The notes under the pieces: generated by a model
What the model was told of the DNA's origin: nothing
Seen by the model: the letters and a program-made list of their open reading frames with translations, nothing else
The model's database searches: none
Assembly (NCBI GenBank): GCA_019915015.1
Contig: JAHBBC010000005.1
Coordinates: 1,984,001-2,048,000, forward strand
From: Auriscalpium vulgare
Lineage: Eukaryota; Basidiomycota; Agaricomycetes; Russulales; Auriscalpiaceae
Length of the DNA stretch: 64,000 nucleotides
Reading direction: 5' to 3'
Program-made: the position numbers and the translations under genes
Shown: piece by piece, positions 59,966-64,000 of the stretch
How positions within the stretch are numbered: position 1 is the first letter of the stretch
Layout of the letters: the number at the start of each line of letters is the position of its first letter

Positions 59966-62367
59966 ATGTTTACTCCCCTCCTTACCGTCTCGGCGCTCGT
60001 AACCGGCGCGCTGGCAAGCAGCCAGGCCCCTCCGTTTGTTCATCTCGACCGCGCAACGTTTTTCGGGAATGCGTCCGGGGTGGTCGCGCAGTTCCTCGGC
60101 ATCCCGTTCGCCCTGCCCCCGTACGCCTGCCACCTCCTCTGACCTTCCCTTGACACTCACACAGCTCCGCGCCAGTGTCGGCGACCTGCGCCTGCGCCTA
60201 CCCCTGCCCAACGCGCCTTACACGGGCGTGCACAACGCGTCGGCGTTCGGGCCCGCGTGTATCCAGCAGTTAGAGCCGCCCCTGCCGATCCCGGCAGGTT
60301 TCTCGCCGGTGACCCTGCAGCTCTTGGCGGGCCGCGATGGCGGCGCTCCCATCGTGGACAGCGAGGACTGTGCGTGTGCATTCTTTATTTAGCGCGTGAA
60401 GGGTGGCTGATGCAACGCGTGGACGTATGAAGGTCTGTCAATCAACGTCGTGAAGCCGGCGAGCTCTACAGACTGGACAAGATTACCAGTCCTCGTTGTA
60501 CGTGGATTGTTTTACTGGTCCACTTATTTACTCTGACTTCCATGCATACAGTGGATATATGGAGGTGGATTCGAGAATGGGGCATCTGCAAGGTATGCAT
60601 CTCATGCATTGGGATAGCACAGAAGTCTCATGGATTCTCTTCACTTGTTGCAGCTTTAATGGCTCTGTAATTGTGGAACGATCGATCCAATTAGGCCAGC
60701 CCGTCGTCTACGTCAGCATGAATTATCGGTGGGTAGCATTATTTCCTCGCCACATGGTGCACAGTTGACATACCACACATCCTCACCTTAGCGTGTCGGG
60801 TATGCTGAATGCCCGTCTATGACCTAGAATAACTTTTGAAACACGTTCTTCTCAGCGCTTGGCTTCCCTGGGGGTGTGGAGGCTCAGAAAGCCGGTGTCG
60901 GCAATCTCGGCCTCCACGATCGTGCGTAGTTCTCATCTATACTAGTCATCATATGCCCTGATTCTAAATTAATACCAGAGAGACTCGCTCTGCGATGGGT
61001 CCAAAAGTACATACACGCATTCGGCGGCGACCCTGGCAAAGTAACCATGTAAGTCACGCGCTCGCTTCCGCGCGCCTCTCTAACCCTGCCTATCAGCTGG
61101 GGAGAGAGTGCCGGTGCCATCTCCGTCGCACTGCAGCTAGTCACGAATGGCGGGAATACCGAGGGCCTCTTCCGCGGCGCATTCATGCAGAGCGGCTCGC
61201 CCACCGGTATTGGCCCGGTCGCCGAAGGCCAACCTTTCTACGACGCGCTCGTTGCGAACGTGAGTTGTGCGGCCGCGAAGGATACACTCCAGTGCCTGCG
61301 GGAGGCGCCGATCGACAGGCTGCGCACGGCTATCAATGCCTCGCCAGATATCTTTGCGTTCCAGGTGTGTCGAGTCGGTCGGTATACTCGGCCGGGCTGA
61401 CGTGACGATTTGCGGTTTGGTGTATTGTAGTCATTGAATCTGGCGTGGCAGCCACGCGTCGATGGAGACTTCCTGAAGGACGATCCACAAACATTGGTAC
61501 TTCAAAACAGTGTCGCCAAAGTGCCGCTCGTATCAGGTGCGTTCTTCTCCAAACGCCAGCCAAATATGAATAGTGAACAACTCGGCAGGCGATTGCGACG
61601 ACGAGGGCACCCTCTTCTCGCTCTCCACGTCGAACCTCACGTACGCGCATCTTTCCACCCGATCCACGCTCACTCACTCGGTCTTTCAGCACCGACGCCG
61701 AAGTCCGCGCGTACCTCGCGGCGAACTACTTCAAGAGCTTGCCCAGCGCGGACATCGACGCGATCCTGGCGGCGTACCCAAACGATACGGCGCAGGGCTC
61801 GCCGTTCGACACGGGCACGCTCAACGCCGTGACGCCGCAGTTCAAGCGCCTCGCGGCGCTGCAGGGCGATCTCGTCTTCCAGGCACCGCGCCGGTTCTTC
61901 CTCCAGCAGCGTGCGGGCAAGCAACCTGTGTTCTCATATCGTGCGCGCTTTATTTCTGCTGCTCTCATGTCAGTAGCTTACTGGATGACTCGACGCTTGG
62001 GCAGTGAGCAAACGCTTCAAGACCCTGCCTGATCTGGGTTCGGTACGCCTTGCATCGCCCGCTTTTGCATGGGCCAGTGAGTCTGACACAACAATGGGTA
62101 CTGTAGTTCCACGGGTCAGACGTGGACGTGATATACGGGCCGAGCGACATGACGGACTACCTCATCCGCTTCGCCACGCACCTCGACCCGAACGTCGGTG
62201 CAAGCGCGGACTCGAGTGCGAGCTTGTTTTGGCCTCAATACACGACCGCGGTGCCGCAGCTGCTGACGTTCTTGGACGGCGCGGTGCCGCTGAACATCAC
62301 ATTGGATACGTATCGTGCGGAAGCTATGGCAGAGCTGACGAGGGTGTCCCTCGCACATCCTTTGTGA
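59966..62367 (+). CDS. Secreted type B carboxylesterase/lipase, copy C
   Basis: Start at 59966: MFTPLLTVSALVTGALASSQ, a signal peptide. Exons join in frame throughout: VHLDRATFFGNASGVVAQFL, ASVGDLRLRLPLPNAPYTGV, LSINVVKPASSTDWTRLPVL, VWIYGGGFENGASAS (oxyanion hole), FNGSVIVERSIQLGQPVVYV, ALGFPGGVEAQKAGVGNLGL, RLALRWVQKYIHAFGGDPGK, SWGESAGAISVALQLVTNGG (nucleophile), DCDDEGTLFSLSTSNLT, SADIDAILAAYPNDTAQGSP and HGSDVDVIYGPSDMTDYLIR (His), ending LTRVSLAHPL. About ten introns, positioned as in copies A and B. All catalytic residues are intact, so it should be an active secreted esterase. The protein looks closer to copy A than to copy B in several exons. Confidence 0.9.
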
Positions 62368-62499
62368 TGAGCTCTTATTACATAGGAGTGACGCGTGACG
62401 AGCGAGCTGAGTCGAGTATAGTGTCAGTCTCATCTTTTTCTGATAAAGCAAGACAATATCAAACAAATGAAGATCACAGGAGCTGCGCTCGCTAGTCGC

Positions 62500-63038
62500 A
62501 TCTTCGCGGCCGCACAGCTCACGTTCACGACGCCCTTTCACGACGAGGGCGTCGTAGAAAGGCTGGGCCTTGACGAGTGGGTCGACTGGGGTCGGGGAGG
62601 CGCTCTGCATACATGCGCCACGGAACAGGCTCTCGGTCGCCATTCGTGACTAGGTGCAGTGCAACGCTTCCTCCCCAGCTGAGCGACATTGTTAGAACGA
62701 GACATGGATGAGGACTGAGTGACAGACATTGTTACTTTGCTGGGGTCGCCGCCGAATGTGTTCATGTACCGTCGCAAAGCGAGGCTCCTGTGGTGGTAAA
62801 CTCGGAGTCGAGTGCAGGACGGCTGGTGAATGGGACTAGTAAGGACGATCTTGTCAGAGGTCGAGATAGCAGACACCGGCCTTTTGAGCCTCGATGCCAC
62901 TGAGGAAACCCAAAGCTATTAGGAGAGAGGATGTCAGCGTTCGTGCAGGTTGAAAACGGGGCGGCCAAAGGTATCTGATACCCTACAATTTACATTTCGA
63001 ATACGTCTGGTGAGTCGACTCCGCACCATGCTGAAGAG
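62500..63038 (-). pseudogene. Decayed carboxylesterase fragment (minus strand), closest to copy B
   Basis: This stretch aligns base-by-base with the minus-strand interior of copy B (about 57270-57800). It covers part of the nucleophile exon, its introns, the FGGDPSKVT exon, the LGFLSGIEAQKAGV exon and an upstream intron. Compared with copy B it has several small deletions. The nucleophile elbow is destroyed: where B has WGESAG, this copy reads the equivalent of WGGSVA. Exon frames are broken, and neither the N-terminal nor the C-terminal exons are present on this strand. It cannot encode an esterase. Confidence 0.85.
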
Positions 63039-63041
63039 ACT

Positions 63042-63215
63042 CACTTGGACGCGTTCAATTGCAAGTTGTGCATGGTTGCCAGTGGCAAGCAGCGACGTTC
63101 CCTCGGCCGTCCGTCCACGCGTCCACCTCGACCGCGCAAAGGTTTTCGGCAACGCGTCCGGGGTGGTGACGCAGTTCCTCGGCATCCCGTTCGCCCTGCC
63201 CGTAACGTACGCGCC
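63042..63215 (+). pseudogene. Orphan carboxylesterase exon 1 fragment
   Basis: Plus-strand sequence equals the 3' part of exon 1 of copies C and D: the end of the signal peptide (PVASS), then VHLDRAKVFGNASGVVTQFL followed by GIPFALP. The following intron and exon 2 are missing. Its nominal upstream ATG (63029) lies in sequence derived from an intron of the inverted fragment, not in a true signal peptide. A gene remnant. Confidence 0.82.
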
Positions 63216-63686
63216 GTACTGTAGTACTGCGCGTCCAACGAACCTCTCGGGAAATTCTGTTTCATCAAGATCACTTTTGATGGAGATTTGCTCTCGGCAA
63301 TAATGTCTCGGGGAACGGTGCGGGCGTCTGACGCGTAGTCGACCGTGGTCGTGTGGTCGTCGATCGCTGGAGAGCCATTGCCCAGTCATGGACCGCGCTC
63401 GTCGCGTCGGGGGGGCTGCTTGCGTCATCACGCTGACTCATGAGGCGCTCCCAAGTCGACTCTCACACTTTATGTAACTTGCCTCTGCTGCCACTACCGT
63501 ACTCAAGTCTCAGTCTCTTGAGTCTCTCATTGACCGAGGTCGAATCTCCACTCACGACTGCGCCTCGGAGGATATATCTACTAGCAATCAATGTACGCAT
63601 CAGAGGCCTTATTTCTTGCCGTCTCCGCTACAACGTGCCGACGCCGACGCGGCAACACGGCTCCTGTAGGCTGAGCGCACACGCCA

Positions 63687-63707
63687 GCCTTGCATCGCCG
63701 TATTTGC
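63687..63707 (+). promoter_or_regulatory. Upstream element of copy D (same as copy A)
   Basis: The sequence gccttgcatcgccgtatttg is identical to the element upstream of copy A on the minus strand at 12559-12579. Its core also occurs before copy C. Confidence 0.6.
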
Positions 63708-63770
63708 ACTCTCTGGCTAAAGCACCTCGGCGATGTCGTCCCTCCGTGCCTGCTTCATCTTTGGATTCCT

Positions 63771-63806
63771 GATGGACGCATATACTTAAGTGGCCAAGTT
63801 GAACAT
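63771..63806 (+). promoter_or_regulatory. Core promoter of copy D
   Basis: The sequence gatggacgcatatacttaag followed by tggccaagttgaacat matches the copy A module except for a four-base difference around the TATA. It ends about 40 bases before the ATG at 63846. Confidence 0.7.
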
Positions 63807-63845
63807 TACGCCCTATCCTGCCCACCACTACTCTAGCTGTCCGCT

Positions 63846-64000
63846 ATGTTTCGTCCGCGGGCTTCGACTCTCGCATTATTGGCCTTTGCGGCCGCCTCCT
63901 TGGCAAGTAGTCAAGCTCCTCCATCTGTTCGTCTCGACAGCGCAACGTTCATCGGCAATGCGTCCGGGGTGGTCACGCAGTTCCTCGGCATCCCGTTCGC
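63846..64000 (+). CDS. Secreted type B carboxylesterase/lipase, copy D (5' end only)
   Basis: Start at 63846: MFRPRASTLALLAFAAASLA, a signal peptide, then SSQAPPSVRLDSATFIGNAS and GVVTQFLGIPF up to the window end. The LDSATFIGNASG stretch equals copy A rather than copies B and C (LDRATFFGNASG), and the promoter also equals copy A. The rest of the gene lies outside, so whether it is intact is unknown. Confidence 0.85.
   Translation, partial: MFRPRASTLALLAFAAASLASSQAPPSVRLDSATFIGNASGVVTQFLGIPF

Larger units (their letters stand above)
63216..63845. other. Spacer and promoter of carboxylesterase copy D
   Basis: About 630 bases of mostly unassigned sequence. The last 160 bases match the copy A promoter region in two blocks, listed separately. 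Confidence 0.55.

Noticed and set aside
62950..63303. 117-codon plus frame looking like a short secreted esterase
   Set aside because: Its ATG region derives from an intron of the inverted pseudogene and only the end of exon 1 is esterase-like. A remnant, not a gene.
1..64000. CRISPR arrays, prokaryotic operons or phage modules
   Set aside because: Genes are intron-rich and eukaryotic. The only tandem repeats are coding SD units and simple pyrimidine tracts without spacers.
1..64000. tRNA or rRNA genes
   Set aside because: I looked for GGTTCRANYCC-type B boxes with a matching A box; the hit at 33633 (tggttcgatccccgctcc) lies inside a TOG-gene exon and lacks a cloverleaf partner. A covariance-model scan would be decisive.

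Overview
This 64 kb window is nuclear DNA of a filamentous basidiomycete, most likely an Agaricomycete of the Polyporales type. Coding DNA is GC-rich, genes are close together on both strands, and nearly every gene is broken by many introns of about 45-80 bases with GT...AG ends and CTNAC-like branch sites. The gene content (PDR-type ABC transporter, Candida rugosa-type carboxylesterases, multi-TOG microtubule protein, TEA-domain factor, Heh/MSC inner nuclear membrane protein) is fungal. There is no sign of a prokaryotic, viral, CRISPR or tRNA locus. Spans given for genes run from start to stop codon and include introns. Splice sites were placed by reading frames across GT/AG, so individual junctions are predictions.

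Layout. Bases 1-9.6 kb: 5' part of an OTU-domain deubiquitinase (-), beta-adaptin (-), a NEPRO/Rmp1-like nucleolar protein (+), an AKR7-type aldo-keto reductase (+) and an armadillo SmgGDS-like protein (+). 10-19 kb: a secreted type B carboxylesterase (copy A, -) and a full-size PDR ABC transporter (-). 19.9-24.5 kb: an Rrn6-family Pol I initiation factor (-), divergent from mitochondrial ribosomal protein uL3m (+). 25-27 kb: a secreted Ser/Thr/Asp-repeat protein of unknown function with an internal duplication (+). 27-38 kb: an XMAP215/Stu2 multi-TOG protein (-) and APC5 (-). 38.6-44.7 kb: an FAD-linked oxidoreductase (-) and NOC3 (+). 46-56 kb: a TEA-domain transcription factor (-), Vps23/TSG101 (+), Src1/MAN1 (-) and sulfide:quinone oxidoreductase (+). 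56.2-64 kb: a carboxylesterase family array with copy B (-), copy C (+), a decayed minus-strand copy, an orphan exon-1 fragment (+) and the start of copy D (+), cut by the window end.

How the genes relate. Most of the window is conserved housekeeping. Four genes serve ribosome production (NEPRO-like, Rrn6-like, NOC3, mitochondrial uL3m), and several serve membrane traffic and division (beta-adaptin, Vps23, Stu2, APC5, Src1). The variable, environment-facing part consists of the carboxylesterases, the ABC transporter, the FAD oxidoreductase, the AKR and the SD-repeat secreted protein. The most notable signals are the expanding and decaying esterase family with a promoter module shared by copies 50 kb apart, and the internally duplicated secreted SD-repeat protein. 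I found no convincing, entirely new multi-gene system.
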